From an uncultured Planctomycetaceae bacterium (lineage in GTDB: Bacteria; Planctomycetota; Planctomycetia; Planctomycetales; Planctomycetaceae), in NCBI GenBank assembly GCA_937916515.1, contig CALFSX010000063.1, forward strand, positions 62,001 through 126,000: a DNA stretch of 64,000 nucleotides. The letters run 5' to 3'. A program made the position numbers and the translations under genes. Within the stretch, counting starts at the first letter, position 1. Each line of letters opens with the position of its first letter. This document shows, one piece after another, positions 49,103-59,195 of the stretch. Under the pieces are notes generated by a model. It saw only the letters and a list, made by a program, of their open reading frames with translations, did no database searches and had not been told where the DNA came from.

Positions 49103-50524
49103 GTGCAAAACAAACACTCACGCCGATACGCTCTGAAGTCTCTTTCGTCTGGCTTCGGCTATTTGGCTTTCGCCAGCCTTGCTCAACAGGCCGCTGCTCG
49201 CGATAACGAAGGCAGCAGACTTGCGGCGAAAGTGACTCACTTTCCGGCAACGGCAAAGCGAGTGATCTTTCTGTCGATGAATGGCGGGCCGTCGCACGTG
49301 GACCTGTTCGACCATAAGCCGAACCTGGCGGACTATGAAGGTCGCCAGACAGCAGACAGCGCTGTTGCCAGTAACAAGGGCCTGCTGCCATCGCCGTTTA
49401 AGTTTGCCAGGCACGGGCAATCCGGACAGTGGCTTTCGGAACTCAGCCCCAACGTCGCCAAACATGCTGACGATATTTGTTTTATCAACAGCATGCACAC
49501 CGACCTGCCGAATCACTCGCAGGCGTTTATTCAGATGCATACCGGCAGTTTTCAATTTACAAGACCATCGCTGGGAGCGTGGTCGCTGTATGGACTGGGG
49601 ACAGAAAACAGCAATCTGCCCGGATTCATTACGTTGAATCCTCCTTCGGAAAATGGTGGCGCACGCAACTATGGCAGTGCGTTTCTGCCGGCTGTGTATC
49701 AGGCCACAAAGATCGGTACGAATCAGATTCCGGAGTTCTATGCAAAGATTCTGGGAATCGACAAAGAACCGGGTGGCCCCCTGAAGAACATGGAAAATAC
49801 GTTGTTGACCAAGCAACAGCAACGTCGCCAGCTTGATCTGATTCGCGATCTGAATGTTCACAAGCTGGATCGCGATGTTTACCACCCCGAAATCGAAGGC
49901 GCGATTGAATCTTTTGAACTGGCATTTCGGATGCAGGATGAAGTGCCCGGTCTGCTGGATGTTTCTTCTGAAACGGAAGCGACGTTGAATGATTACGGAA
50001 TCGGGAATGGCAAGCCGACCGATCGCTTTGGGCGACAATGCCTGTTGGCTCGACTTATGGCAGAAGCCGGTGTTCGTTTCATCGAACTAACTGCGCCGAA
50101 AAGCTGGGATCATCACTTCCAGCTGCAGACTGCTTTGCCGGAATCGTGCCTTGCCACAGATCAACCTGTCGCCGCGCTGCTGGCTGATCTCAAGGCTCGA
50201 GGCATGCTGAAGGACACTCTGGTTGTGTGGGCGGGGGAATTCGGTCGCACGCCTTATGCTCAAAGTGGAACCGGTCGAGACCACAATAACAAAGGCTTCA
50301 CGTTGTGGATGGCGGGCGGGGGAGTCAAGGGTGGCACCGCCTATGGAGCGACCGATGAACTTGGATACGCGGCTGTCGAAAACCCGGTTCACATCCACGA
50401 CTGGCACGCCACAATACTGCATCTGCTGGGACTGGATCACACAAAGCTGACATTCAACTACGCTGGGCGAAACTTTCGTTTAACGGACGTCTATGGCAAT
50501 GTGGTGACCGACATTATTGCCTAA
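49103..50524 (+). CDS. DUF1501 exported protein
   Basis: A 473-residue protein. GGAG lies nine bases before a GTG at 49103, which I take as the start; the frame also opens at a TTG at 49088. The N-terminus has a Tat-like signal (SRRYALKSLSSGFGYLAFAS). The DUF1501 body shows VIFLSMNGGPSHVDLFDHKP near the start and VVWAGEFGRTPYAQSGTGRD with HNNKGFTLWMAGGGVKGG near the end, a sulfatase/phosphatase-superfamily-like fold probably binding metal. It lies 37 bp after the DUF1549/DUF1553 gene and forms the usual pair with it. The stop codon is the first TAA of a dispersed repeat. Confidence 0.93.
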   Translation: MQNKHSRRYALKSLSSGFGYLAFASLAQQAAARDNEGSRLAAKVTHFPATAKRVIFLSMNGGPSHVDLFDHKPNLADYEGRQTADSAVASNKGLLPSPFKFARHGQSGQWLSELSPNVAKHADDICFINSMHTDLPNHSQAFIQMHTGSFQFTRPSLGAWSLYGLGTENSNLPGFITLNPPSENGGARNYGSAFLPAVYQATKIGTNQIPEFYAKILGIDKEPGGPLKNMENTLLTKQQQRRQLDLIRDLNVHKLDRDVYHPEIEGAIESFELAFRMQDEVPGLLDVSSETEATLNDYGIGNGKPTDRFGRQCLLARLMAEAGVRFIELTAPKSWDHHFQLQTALPESCLATDQPVAALLADLKARGMLKDTLVVWAGEFGRTPYAQSGTGRDHNNKGFTLWMAGGGVKGGTAYGATDELGYAAVENPVHIHDWHATILHLLGLDHTKLTFNYAGRNFRLTDVYGNVVTDIIA

Positions 50525-50656
50525 CAAGGGCTTCGCCCTTGACCAGCGGCGTGGTTGGCTGGAAGACATGGAACGCTGGAATCGCCGAGCCGCTCCGTTC
50601 TCGCTACGACCAACACCCGCGCACTGTGGGCGCATCATTTTGAGTAAGACTCTAAC
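50525..50656 (+). repeat. Dispersed hairpin repeat, longest copy
   Basis: It begins directly at the DUF1501 stop codon with CAAGGGCTTCGCCCTTG, a 7-bp hairpin with a three-base loop. Then follow GCGGCGTGG, TTGGCTGGAAGACATGG, ATCGCCGAGCCGCTCCGTT, CGCTACGACCAACA and, at the far end, GCGCATCATTTTGAGTAAGA with CTCTAAC. The copy at 61127 shares both ends. It ends just before the sialidase gene's stop, so it also fills the convergent gap. Confidence 0.8.
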
Positions 50657-50668
50657 TCTGCTGTAAGG

Positions 50669-52978
50669 TTAAATCGATGGCTGTGCGGGATTCTTTGTCT
50701 TCTGGTTTTTCGGTGGATTCAGGATGTCAGCCAGCTTTACTCGCTGAAACGTCATCTGTGCCTGACTGCCTTCATAGATGATGCCAACAGTTTCCGCATC
50801 AATCATTGCCATGCACGAGTAACCCAGCCCGTTTTGTTCATCCAGCAGCAAGTGATGCTGCTGGGGCCAGGTCATGCCTCCGTCCAGTGACGCTTTGATG
50901 GTGATATGATTGCGGCCGCGAAGTGAATCGGGATTTGAAAACAATAAAAAATCATCGCGTTTGGCGTAGTCGCAGTCGATGCCTGATTGCCGCAGTTCGC
51001 GGCCGACGTTGATGATACTCGCCATGCACGCGCCGGGCTCATCAAGTGCTTTGCGGTTTGTTGAGTGTTCGATCCAGGTCTTACCAAGGTCTGTTGTGGT
51101 CATCACAACGCGTTTGCTTTCGCGGTTGTAACGCGCGTTGATCATGACCTGCCCATCGGCCAGTTCGAGGACCTGAGATTCTGTTGTGTCGTCGTAAGCT
51201 CCCGAGCTGACGTGCCAGGTTTTGCCATGATCTCGGCTGAAAATAAATGCTGAATGAGGCAGGCGGTTGGCTTGCTTGTTAGTTGCATTGGGTGGATCCT
51301 GGAATTGTGCGGGCATCACGATTGTGCCGTCGGCCATGGTGATTCCCTTGCCGGGCCCCTGCAACAGGAAGCTCCATTCGGGCTTCTTGACCTGTTTGGT
51401 AATATTGATCGGCTGCGACCAGGTCACTCCATCGTCATCGCTTCTTACCAGCATGAACTGTCCGGTGTCAGCCGGTTCCAGTCCCGGTTGCGAACCGACC
51501 CACGATCGATTTCCGTGACTCCAGGTGGCTCCACACCAAATGGTTCCAGTGGTTGAATCAACCAGCACCGTTGGGTCGCCGATTCCGTCGTAGCGAAAAG
51601 CGGGATCATCGCCCATGTCCAAAATGATTTGCATGGGGGCCCACGTGCGGCCTCCGTCTGTCGACCTGGACATTCCCACATCAATGTCTCCCGGAAGGTC
51701 GCCGCCGCTACGTCTTCGCACGTCATACACTGCGATCAAGGATCCGCGTTTCGTGGTCGCCAAACCTGGAATGCGATAGGTGTGAATTCCATCATCCCCG
51801 CGATCTCGCACGCTCACACCCAAGTTTTGAATCGAAGGAGATGCCTGCAGGTCGACCGAATTTCCGTTGGAAAAGGTCAAGGTCTGGCATACCGCGCCGA
51901 TTCGATGATCGATGTTTGCGGATTCGTTCAGCTGACATGCGATCCAGATATAGTTGTTTCCTTCAGTCAGAAGTTGCCTGCCGGTAAAGCTGATTTCTGC
52001 GTCTGGTTTGCAGGCACCGCCGAACAGCGTTTTTGCCGGGAAGTTTCCGCTGGAACCGCCATAGAAGCCGGCTATAGAAGCGATGTCGTTTAATGCAGTG
52101 GTGCCATCCAGTGATGCTTTCAGTTGAGTGACAGCAATGGGGTTAAGCCGCCCGGAGGTCTCGATTTTAAGCTTCACGATCGCACTGTAGTCGGCTCCAA
52201 TCAAAGCCGGCAACGCAAACGGAACGGCTTCTACGCTGACGATGCGTTGTGGCACTGCTGCCGCGATTCGCAGGTCGTCGATCAGGATACCGGAATTCGG
52301 CGGACTAATGACGGTGAAACGCAGACGATCGATCGCGGGATCGTCCAATTGTAAGTCGATGGCGGATAGAAATGGTCGACCAACTCGAATTATGTTGTCT
52401 CCGTTGTAGATCTCCGTCCACTTGTCGCCGGATCGTTTAGAAATACGAAACGAAAACGGATCTTGTTTGGTCCACCGTTCGGCAGTCAATGATAGGTTGC
52501 CGCTGGTGCTGATGCCGTCGGCGAGTTGCAGTTCCACCGTTGACTCGTTTCCACCGGGCAACTGCAAACAGTGTTGGCCCGTGCTGGCATGTTTGTTGTC
52601 AATCAGTGCGGTGCCGGAGGTGACTGTCCACCGGCCGACTTCTGTTTCAAGAATCTGGAAGTGTCCAGCTGGTTGATGTTCAAAGCTGGTGCTGTTTTGT
52701 TTGCTTAATTCTGGAGGCGGTGAATCAACCGTGACAGCAGGTTGCTGGCCGTTTGCAGGCGACGCCGTCGTCTGTTGAACTGTTTGTGTCAGCGGTGTTT
52801 CAGCACTGATGTGCGACGCGCTGGACAGCAGCAGGAAGTTTGCCAGTATTGACAGATTTAGGGATGTTGGTCTGTGCACAACTGTCTTTCTTTTCCGCTC
52901 GCGAGCGGTATCAAAGTTCCGCAGTACTGTGTTCCGGAATAGTTGTTTATAGCAAATTTCGCTGACTTGTGGCCGCAA
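50669..52978 (-). CDS. Secreted sialidase (BNR/Asp-box neuraminidase)
   Basis: Up to 769 residues. The first codon is uncertain: a GTG at 52876 gives a cleaner signal peptide (SLNLSILANFLLLSSASHIS) than the frame's first ATG at 52978. Residues about 110-250 form a jelly-roll lectin-like domain, and about 255-390 an immunoglobulin-like linker domain. The catalytic six-bladed propeller begins with the sialidase motif TYRIPGL (the arginine contacting sialic acid carboxylate) near residue 402. It carries Asp-boxes SRSTDGGRTWAP, SDDDGVTWSQ, SRDHGKTWHV and SLDGGMTWPQ. The enzyme would release sialic acid from glycans. It lies apart from the sulfatase locus, convergent with the DUF1501 gene. Confidence 0.9.
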   Translation of the reverse strand: MRPQVSEICYKQLFRNTVLRNFDTARERKRKTVVHRPTSLNLSILANFLLLSSASHISAETPLTQTVQQTTASPANGQQPAVTVDSPPPELSKQNSTSFEHQPAGHFQILETEVGRWTVTSGTALIDNKHASTGQHCLQLPGGNESTVELQLADGISTSGNLSLTAERWTKQDPFSFRISKRSGDKWTEIYNGDNIIRVGRPFLSAIDLQLDDPAIDRLRFTVISPPNSGILIDDLRIAAAVPQRIVSVEAVPFALPALIGADYSAIVKLKIETSGRLNPIAVTQLKASLDGTTALNDIASIAGFYGGSSGNFPAKTLFGGACKPDAEISFTGRQLLTEGNNYIWIACQLNESANIDHRIGAVCQTLTFSNGNSVDLQASPSIQNLGVSVRDRGDDGIHTYRIPGLATTKRGSLIAVYDVRRRSGGDLPGDIDVGMSRSTDGGRTWAPMQIILDMGDDPAFRYDGIGDPTVLVDSTTGTIWCGATWSHGNRSWVGSQPGLEPADTGQFMLVRSDDDGVTWSQPINITKQVKKPEWSFLLQGPGKGITMADGTIVMPAQFQDPPNATNKQANRLPHSAFIFSRDHGKTWHVSSGAYDDTTESQVLELADGQVMINARYNRESKRVVMTTTDLGKTWIEHSTNRKALDEPGACMASIINVGRELRQSGIDCDYAKRDDFLLFSNPDSLRGRNHITIKASLDGGMTWPQQHHLLLDEQNGLGYSCMAMIDAETVGIIYEGSQAQMTFQRVKLADILNPPKNQKTKNPAQPSI

Positions 52979-53048
52979 CGAAAGCCAGTCGGACTATGTC
53001 GGCTGATTCGTGCAAAGGCAAAACCGTCCACAAAAAAGTCAGAGCGTT

Positions 53049-53870
53049 CTAACCTTTAGTCCGGTGGACATGCAGATGGTGTTCAAGGCCGTTCAGGACT
53101 CCACTTGTGGCGTGCTGCTGGCTGTGGAAGCAGCGGTTGTTCCAACTGGCTGCATTGTGAACTGCGACAACTTCCGCCACCACTTCTGGCGACGCATTTC
53201 CTACCACGATTGCCAGATAACCGGCTGTAAGTGCAGCGGTATCGTTGCCGGAATCGCCGGCAAACACAACCTGCGATGGCTGAAACTGACGCCGCTGCGC
53301 CCACCAAGTGATCGCGTACGCTTTGGAAACTCCTGCAGGCAGCAGGTCTATTAAGCCATCGCCGTTAAATGGATCAACGCTGCTGATGATCGACCAGGGG
53401 GCCGCCATGTCTGTCAGTACTTGTTGAACGTATGCTGCAACAGACTTCAAGGTTCCCGCATCTGTGTAAAAACTCACCTTGTAGTCGCCTTGCTTTTCGG
53501 ATTCCTGCAAACGCAACGCCGCATTGTCTGCGAATTGCTGAATCAAAGCTGTGGCAGGAAATTCGCCAACCAGGTTGCTTAGGTGGTCGGAGTATTCGCT
53601 GTCAGCGCGAAACGAGTGGCCATCGTCATCGGCTGTTCGTCGTAAGATTGTGGTGCCGACATCGCAAATGATTTCGTCGGGTTGCGGCAACTGGAATTCA
53701 ACCATCGCCTGCTGAACAGAAGCGAAATGTCGCCCGGTGACAAACAACAGCGACAAGTGATGTTCCGCCAATCGCGATTCAATGATCCGTAACGCTTCCT
53801 GCTGTTGCGGATTATTCTTCAGGGGAATCAGAGTTCCGTCGAGGTCAGTGGCAAGAGCTTTAATGTCCAC
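53049..53870 (-). CDS. HAD hydrolase, sucrose-phosphate-phosphatase-like
   Basis: A 273-residue cytosolic protein starting at a GTG (53870) with AAAGGAAC upstream. HAD motif I is DLDGTL with the nucleophile Asp9 and acid Asp11. Motif II is FVTGRHF, the lysine region lies in QGDYKVSFY, and motif IV is VVFAGDSGNDT. The S6PP-type cap (about 80-180) and the VSKAYAITWWA helix match sucrose-phosphate phosphatase. It would convert sucrose 6-phosphate to sucrose, completing the route started by the adjacent synthase. Because that synthase carries its own phosphatase-type domain, the two may be redundant. It is the last gene of the leftward sucrose cluster. Confidence 0.85.
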   Translation of the reverse strand: MDIKALATDLDGTLIPLKNNPQQQEALRIIESRLAEHHLSLLFVTGRHFASVQQAMVEFQLPQPDEIICDVGTTILRRTADDDGHSFRADSEYSDHLSNLVGEFPATALIQQFADNAALRLQESEKQGDYKVSFYTDAGTLKSVAAYVQQVLTDMAAPWSIISSVDPFNGDGLIDLLPAGVSKAYAITWWAQRRQFQPSQVVFAGDSGNDTAALTAGYLAIVVGNASPEVVAEVVAVHNAASWNNRCFHSQQHATSGVLNGLEHHLHVHRTKG

Positions 53871-53953
53871 CGGTTTGTTCCTTTGGAGATTCTTTTTTGC
53901 AGGCAGCTTGTTCAGTTTGAGTCAGTTTTTTAGAGCGACGTAGTTGTGGTTCC

Positions 53954-54074
53954 AAGCGTCAGCTCGCATGGTTTCCCGCATAGGTTTCGGAGCGACAACG
54001 GAGCGGCTCGGCGAATCGATCGCCCCACGTTTGTCAACATTCCACGCCACCGGGTCAAGGGCGAAGCCCTTGTT
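53954..54074 (-). repeat. Dispersed hairpin repeat, inverted copy at the amylosucrase stop codon
   Basis: On the minus strand the element begins with the amylosucrase stop TAA and then CAAGGGCTTCGCCCTTG, GGTGGCGTGG, ATTCGCCGAGCCGCTCCGTT and GTCGCTCCGAAACC. Its far end runs into GCGAGCTGACGCTTGG, a second motif that also occurs at 35461-35476 and, degenerated, at 18457-18472. Together they fill the gap between amylosucrase and the HAD gene; no other feature is seen there. Confidence 0.75.
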
Positions 54075-56073
54075 AGACTCGGCACAGCCACATGATTTCG
54101 TACGGTGCCAGCATGAGGTCTTCGCTGGTGGCGTGAGTTTTTTTTGTGATCGCGTCTTCGAAAAATCTTCCCAATCCGCCGGTTCTTAGACGGTTTCCGG
54201 CGAAGGTCTGAGGCTGAGAAGAAAAATTTCCCACCACTATCAGGCGGTTTCCGGAGTTTTCTCGCACGAAACACAGTACGTGATCATTCCTGACTTCGAC
54301 CAGTTCCATGTCCTGTCCGGCCAATGCTGGCAACGTTTTGCGAATGCTGATCAGTTGTTGCAGCGAGCGGAAGATGCGGCGTCGCAAGGGAGCGACACCT
54401 TCTTCGAAGTCTTCGTTTAAAGATTCCAGAAACTCCCACTGCATTTTTGGACGATGTACCCAGCGAGTGTCACCGGCTTTGGCCGGGTCTTTCACGAAGT
54501 CGTAATCGTTTAACATTCCCCATTCTTCGCCGAGGTATAACAACGGAATGCCACTGACGGCCAGTGTAATTCCCTGCAGCAGCAGCATGCGTCGGACGGC
54601 CATTTCAATGGCGACTTTGTCGTTGTTTTCGATGGCCTGTTCCAGACCAGCCAGCGAAGCCAGAGTTCCTGCGATTCGCACATCACCAGTGTCTGGGTGT
54701 TCCTGAAACGGAACTCCTCGGGCAAATGAGCCTGGATATTGCCCGGTATAGAACGAGTTCAAAAACTGTCGATGGTCGAATGCATTGATGCCCAGTGCTG
54801 CGGCATCTGCATCGTCGAATGTCCAGCCGATGTCGTCGTGACAGCGCAGATAGTTCACCCAGCCTGTATGTTCCGGCAGTTGATGTCGATGACTAAGCGA
54901 CTTTCGCAGCAGCCGTGTTTCGGTTGTGGCCAGTGATTCCCACAGCAGAGCCATCAACGTTGGATTGTACGAAATCTGACATTTGTTGGATCCAATGTAA
55001 CGTACTACTTCGTCAGGATGCACGATGGCTTCAGACTTGAAGACCAGTCCCGGCGTGGCGATGTGAGCCAGGCGGTTGTATGCCTGGACCAGCTTGTGAG
55101 CTCCTTCAAGATTTTCGCAGCTGGTGCCCATTTCTTTCCAGATGAATGCGACGGCGTCCAGACGTAAAATGTCGACACCGGTTTGAGCCAGAAAAAACAT
55201 CTCTTCCAACATGGCTCGAAAGACCGCCGGATTGCTGTAATTCAAGTCCCATTGGAAGCTGTTAAAAGTTGTCCAGACCCATTCCTGCATTCCGTCGTGC
55301 CACGTAAAGTTGCCTCGCCGCACGGTGGGGAAGATTTCTCGCAAGGTCGCTTCGTACTGGTCGGGAATTTCGCGACTTGGAAACAGATAATAGAACTGCT
55401 GGTATTCACGATTTCCGGCCTGAGCCTGCTTGGCCCAATAGTGGTCGTCGGATGTGTGATTGAAGACGAAGTCAAGAACCAGGCAAATGCCCGCTTCTCG
55501 CAAATCGTCGGCCAGTTGGCGCAGGTCGTCGATGGTGCCGAGTCTTGGATCAACCGATCGATAATTGCTGATCGCGTAACCGCCGTCGCTGTCTCCCGGA
55601 CGGACGGCAAATAGTGGCATCAGATGCAGGTAGGTCAGGCCGAGTTGCTGGAAGTAGCCAATGGATTCGCGCAGCTTGCTCAGGTTTTCGCTGAACAGGT
55701 CAACATACAGTGCTCCCCCAACGACTTTCTGCGACAGAAACCAGTCCGGGTTGTTGATGCGTTTTCGATCGACGGCACGCAGAGTCTCCGGGCGTTCGGC
55801 CCACGCGGCGGCGGCGGTTAGCAGGATGCTTTCCAGGTGGTAGAAAAAGTCGTACCGCCAGCCGTACAGTTCCACCAAAAGTTGAAACAGTTCAGCCCAG
55901 ACCGTATCCAGTCTTAGTTGGAATTCGTGTCGCAGAGCATTTTCAAGCTGCACAGAATCCCAATAAGCTTCCAGACGTGGTGTCAGTCGTTGTAAAGAAA
56001 GATCAGCTTCGAATCGCAGCTCTGCGGGATCTTGTGACATTCCAGAGTTGTGCTTGTTATTCAATCTGATCAT
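54073..56073 (-). CDS. ams: Amylosucrase (GH13)
   Basis: A 666-residue GH13 enzyme; a later ATG at 56040 would remove 11 residues and avoid the 17-bp overlap with the synthase gene. It has the amylosucrase N-terminal helical domain (about 1-115) and the barrel motif DFVFNHTS. The nucleophile Asp306 is in [14 protein letters not shown], the acid/base Glu348 in VFKSEAIVH, and Asp413 in CHDDIGW. Amylosucrases turn sucrose into an alpha-1,4-glucan plus fructose, or transfer glucose to acceptors, without nucleotide sugars. Sitting between a sucrose-phosphate synthase and a sucrose phosphatase, it probably uses the sucrose made by its neighbours, linking sucrose to glycogen-like storage. Confidence 0.9.
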   Translation of the reverse strand: MIRLNNKHNSGMSQDPAELRFEADLSLQRLTPRLEAYWDSVQLENALRHEFQLRLDTVWAELFQLLVELYGWRYDFFYHLESILLTAAAAWAERPETLRAVDRKRINNPDWFLSQKVVGGALYVDLFSENLSKLRESIGYFQQLGLTYLHLMPLFAVRPGDSDGGYAISNYRSVDPRLGTIDDLRQLADDLREAGICLVLDFVFNHTSDDHYWAKQAQAGNREYQQFYYLFPSREIPDQYEATLREIFPTVRRGNFTWHDGMQEWVWTTFNSFQWDLNYSNPAVFRAMLEEMFFLAQTGVDILRLDAVAFIWKEMGTSCENLEGAHKLVQAYNRLAHIATPGLVFKSEAIVHPDEVVRYIGSNKCQISYNPTLMALLWESLATTETRLLRKSLSHRHQLPEHTGWVNYLRCHDDIGWTFDDADAAALGINAFDHRQFLNSFYTGQYPGSFARGVPFQEHPDTGDVRIAGTLASLAGLEQAIENNDKVAIEMAVRRMLLLQGITLAVSGIPLLYLGEEWGMLNDYDFVKDPAKAGDTRWVHRPKMQWEFLESLNEDFEEGVAPLRRRIFRSLQQLISIRKTLPALAGQDMELVEVRNDHVLCFVRENSGNRLIVVGNFSSQPQTFAGNRLRTGGLGRFFEDAITKKTHATSEDLMLAPYEIMWLCRV

Positions 56074-58291
56074 TTGGGATCACGATATTTCCCAGGAAGT
56101 TGTAATAGTTAATTCCTTCCAGCACGCCGCGTGCGTGAGTGCCTTCAGCGAAATAGACGCGGGGGCGTTTCCGCAGTCGATTCAGTTCTGGAGCATAGTT
56201 GCCAACAACCACTCCCAAAGTTCGCCCCAGCAGCATGCCGGCGTCGTTGCCGGAATCTCCGGCGACAAGAACGTTTTCCGGAGAGAAGCCCCATTTCCAC
56301 AACAGGTGTCGGATAGAACCGCCGCTGCCGCCGCGAACGGGGATGATGTCCAGATACATTCCCAGAGACAGCATGACCGTAGCTCGCAAACCGGCCTGAC
56401 GAAGTTTGCGACGAATCTCGCTGATTGACGGTGCCACGCTGGTGTCAATCTCATAGCTGATTTTGTACTCAGACTGGTTCGCTTCCGGCTGAGCGAAAAA
56501 GCCTGGTAAAGAATTCAGCGTCTGCCGAATTTCGACCGGCTTCCAGGCATAGCCGATTTGCTTTCGCCAGCTGACGTCCGGAGTCAGCTTTTCGCCGTAA
56601 TTCAGCTGCGTTCCCGCGTCTGTATCAATCAGGTCCGGTTGCGGCAGTCCCAGTTCTTCGATCAACTGCATGGCACTGTCCAGACGTCGTCCGGTTGCAA
56701 TGCCAAACCCAATGTCGTCACGTTCGCGAATCAGTTCGTTGAACTCTGCCAGAGCGACCGGATCGCCTGTCAGAGTGTTGTCCAGGTCTGTAATGATCAG
56801 GCGGTCAAATTCCGGCAGACGCCGTGTGCGTGTGCGTTCGGCAATAGCGGGTTGAGGAGACTTTTCCAGAATGTCGTCCAGGTCACGCAGATAGCGAGTC
56901 GCGTGATTCGACCATGCGTAGTGTTTACGAGTTCCCGTGATGCCGGCTTCAGACCATTCATTCCATTGTTCATCGTCTGTGAGTGCTCGCAGTAATGCTT
57001 TTTCGATGGCGTCGTCGTCCAGCGGATCGACCAGCAGGCCGTTGCCGCAATTGGCAATAATGTCTCGCGGCCCGCCGTCGTGAGTGGCAACAATCGGAAG
57101 TCCCGTGGCACCGGCTTCAAGCAGTGTCAGGCCGAACGGTTCTGTCAAAGCCGGATTAATAAACACGCCTCGTTGAGTTGCTGCCAGTCGATACAGTTCC
57201 GGCACATCTTCTGTCGAGTTCGATTTCGGGTAGGCCACTTTTCCGTACAGGTTGTACTTGTCAATCAGGTACATCACGTCTTCAATGACCTGGCGCTGAG
57301 CCTTCGGCAGTTGCCGCAAGTCGTCTCGACTGCCCATCACCATCACCAGGTTTGCAGCATCCTGCAGCTGTTCGCTGTTTCCATAAACTTCGACCAGCTT
57401 CGGCAGATTCTTTCGTTCATCCGGTCGAGCCATTGTCAGGATCATGGGCTTGTCTGGATGAGTCAAGAACCGACCAAGTTCTGTGGCGATCGCGGGACGT
57501 TGCCACTGTTCATCCGCTGGCGAGAAGCAGGACAGGTCGACTCCCGGAGGAATGACTTCCATGCGCGATGGATCGTAGTGATCGTACAGTTCGTATTGTT
57601 GTTCGACTTCCTGGCTGGTGCTGGTGACAACCATGGCCGCCGTTTCCAGAGCGAATTCCTCAGCTTCCAATCGCGTGGTGAATTCGTACTTCTTTTCCAG
57701 AGCTTCGTTGCTTGCCTTTCTGCCGGAAAGTCGTTGCTGCTTAACTCGCCCCAAAGAATGTCCGGTAAAAATAAATGGAACATGCAGCAGGCGAGCCAGT
57801 TGAGCTCCGGCAGCTCCCGCATCGGCGTAGTGTCCGTGAATGATGTCTGGCAGACCCTTCCGGCGAAAATGCACCAAGGCTTGATCGACGAACATTTCGA
57901 TGTACGGCCACAGCTTTTCTTTGGCCAGATATCGCTTGGGCCCGAACGGGATGCGGATTAGTTTTGCGTTGTCGCAAATCTGTTCTTCCAGCTGGCCATA
58001 GTCGGCGTCAACTTTTCCGTCGATGATTTGGCGAGTCAGTAATTCGACTTCTCGCACATGCGGCTGAGCGGCCATTTCTTTGGCCAGTTCCAACACATAT
58101 TTTACCTGGCCGCCGGTGTCGGCATCTCGCCCAAGTTCCGGATGATCAACTCGAATCAGTCCGTGCAGACTGATGAGCGTAATTTTTATGCCACCGTCCT
58201 TTTGAAGAATACTCATGTTGAGGCTGCTGTCACTTTTCTTTTCAGGATTCAGGAAAGTCTGGTCTGTTGATGTGATTGTCTCCGAAGTCAT
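56057..58291 (-). CDS. sps: Sucrose-phosphate synthase with fused phosphatase-type domain
   Basis: A 744-residue two-domain protein. Residues about 35-470 are a GT4 glycosyltransferase of the sucrose-phosphate synthase type: [56 protein letters not shown], and the nucleotide-sugar motif [20 protein letters not shown]. Residues about 490-735 are an HAD domain like sucrose-phosphate phosphatase: DLDNTLTGD with both Asp residues intact, GIATGRRL and [11 protein letters not shown]. One chain could therefore make and dephosphorylate sucrose 6-phosphate. It is the first gene of the leftward cluster and overlaps the amylosucrase start. Sucrose may serve here as a compatible solute. Confidence 0.9.
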   Translation of the reverse strand: MTSETITSTDQTFLNPEKKSDSSLNMSILQKDGGIKITLISLHGLIRVDHPELGRDADTGGQVKYVLELAKEMAAQPHVREVELLTRQIIDGKVDADYGQLEEQICDNAKLIRIPFGPKRYLAKEKLWPYIEMFVDQALVHFRRKGLPDIIHGHYADAGAAGAQLARLLHVPFIFTGHSLGRVKQQRLSGRKASNEALEKKYEFTTRLEAEEFALETAAMVVTSTSQEVEQQYELYDHYDPSRMEVIPPGVDLSCFSPADEQWQRPAIATELGRFLTHPDKPMILTMARPDERKNLPKLVEVYGNSEQLQDAANLVMVMGSRDDLRQLPKAQRQVIEDVMYLIDKYNLYGKVAYPKSNSTEDVPELYRLAATQRGVFINPALTEPFGLTLLEAGATGLPIVATHDGGPRDIIANCGNGLLVDPLDDDAIEKALLRALTDDEQWNEWSEAGITGTRKHYAWSNHATRYLRDLDDILEKSPQPAIAERTRTRRLPEFDRLIITDLDNTLTGDPVALAEFNELIRERDDIGFGIATGRRLDSAMQLIEELGLPQPDLIDTDAGTQLNYGEKLTPDVSWRKQIGYAWKPVEIRQTLNSLPGFFAQPEANQSEYKISYEIDTSVAPSISEIRRKLRQAGLRATVMLSLGMYLDIIPVRGGSGGSIRHLLWKWGFSPENVLVAGDSGNDAGMLLGRTLGVVVGNYAPELNRLRKRPRVYFAEGTHARGVLEGINYYNFLGNIVIPNDQIE

Positions 58292-58411
58292 GTGTCTCGC
58301 CTTCTGCTGGCCTATACAAAAACAATAGCAGGCAAAATCATTACCAGTTGTCGAACTGGAGATTGTAACAGATCATGCAACCTCTGGCGGATCGCACGCG
58401 CCAGCCACTTG

Positions 58412-58478
58412 AGCCGCAGGGCGTTAATCCCGGTTTGTGAGGATCACGCGAAAAAAACGGAGCAAACGCCCTGCGGCT
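58412..58478. repeat. Inverted repeat with 14-bp perfect arms (BIME/REP-like)
   Basis: AGCCGCAGGGCGTT (58412-58425) is the exact reverse complement of AACGCCCTGCGGCT (58465-58478), with 39 bases between them. This is a REP-pair layout. The surrounding 58292-59195 gap is 0.9 kb long and otherwise holds only the short repeat fragment at 58842 and a few unconvincing open frames, one of 65 codons at 58878 without a ribosome-binding site or recognisable motif. Confidence 0.7.
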
Positions 58479-58841
58479 GATAGGGACTTGTGCGTCGTCC
58501 AGCTAAGGGGGTGAATTAACAGAAACAAGAAACAGCGGTGTGGTGATACACGCGTTCAGTTGGCGGTTTGGGATCACGTGGAGCCCCACATGCTGCCGCA
58601 TAAGGAAATGATTCCTGCAAGCCACATGCTTCGGCTTGCGGTCAACAGATTGTCGACAGATTCGACCTTACTGAACTTCATCAGAAAGTCAAACCCATTT
58701 CAGGCCAGGCCCAGTGAAGGGTGTTGTTAGCTGGCCTGCAATATGAGTTCAGCGGTCGGCATAACGTTCATTTGACCGTACGATACGCGATTGGTGTGTG
58801 TGTACGGTGAAGTTTCGATCAATCGTTGCACCGTTTGCAAC

Positions 58842-58866
58842 TTAGAGTCTTACTCGGGATGATCAG
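58842..58866 (-). repeat. Fragment of the dispersed repeat (3' end only)
   Basis: On the minus strand GATGATCCCGAGTAAGACTC followed by TAA matches the last part of the copies at 50.6 and 61.2 kb (ATTTTGAGTAAGACTCTAAC and ATTCTAAGTAAGACTCTAAC). The hairpin half is missing. It shows that the element's two ends can exist separately. Confidence 0.5.
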
Positions 58867-59195
58867 CACACGAGGCCATGATCCTGATTGGGTCAGTCAT
58901 GAAATTCACTCAGATTTGGTATACCGTAGAAGCTCGAAACTCTGTTCGATATGTTGGCGTCGTGGTACGTCGGGTAAGTTGCAGATCAACGACATGTGAC
59001 CTTTTTCGCCTGTCGTCTCTCCGCAGTTTTGAAAAAAAATTGGCCCATCGCGACTACTTCCAAACGCTTGACTGAATGCGAACAAGTTCGGTTCAATGAG
59101 TTTTTTTGAAATCAGCTTTGCCAGGAAAGCTCACAAGGCACGTTAGTTTCCCCAAACCATTTGAAATATCACTTATGCTGTCAGCCGAAAACTTC

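Noticed and set aside
58878-59075. Plus-strand frame of 65 codons in the gap before the PhoD-like gene
   Set aside because: No ribosome-binding site, no recognisable motif, and a composition typical of non-coding sequence.
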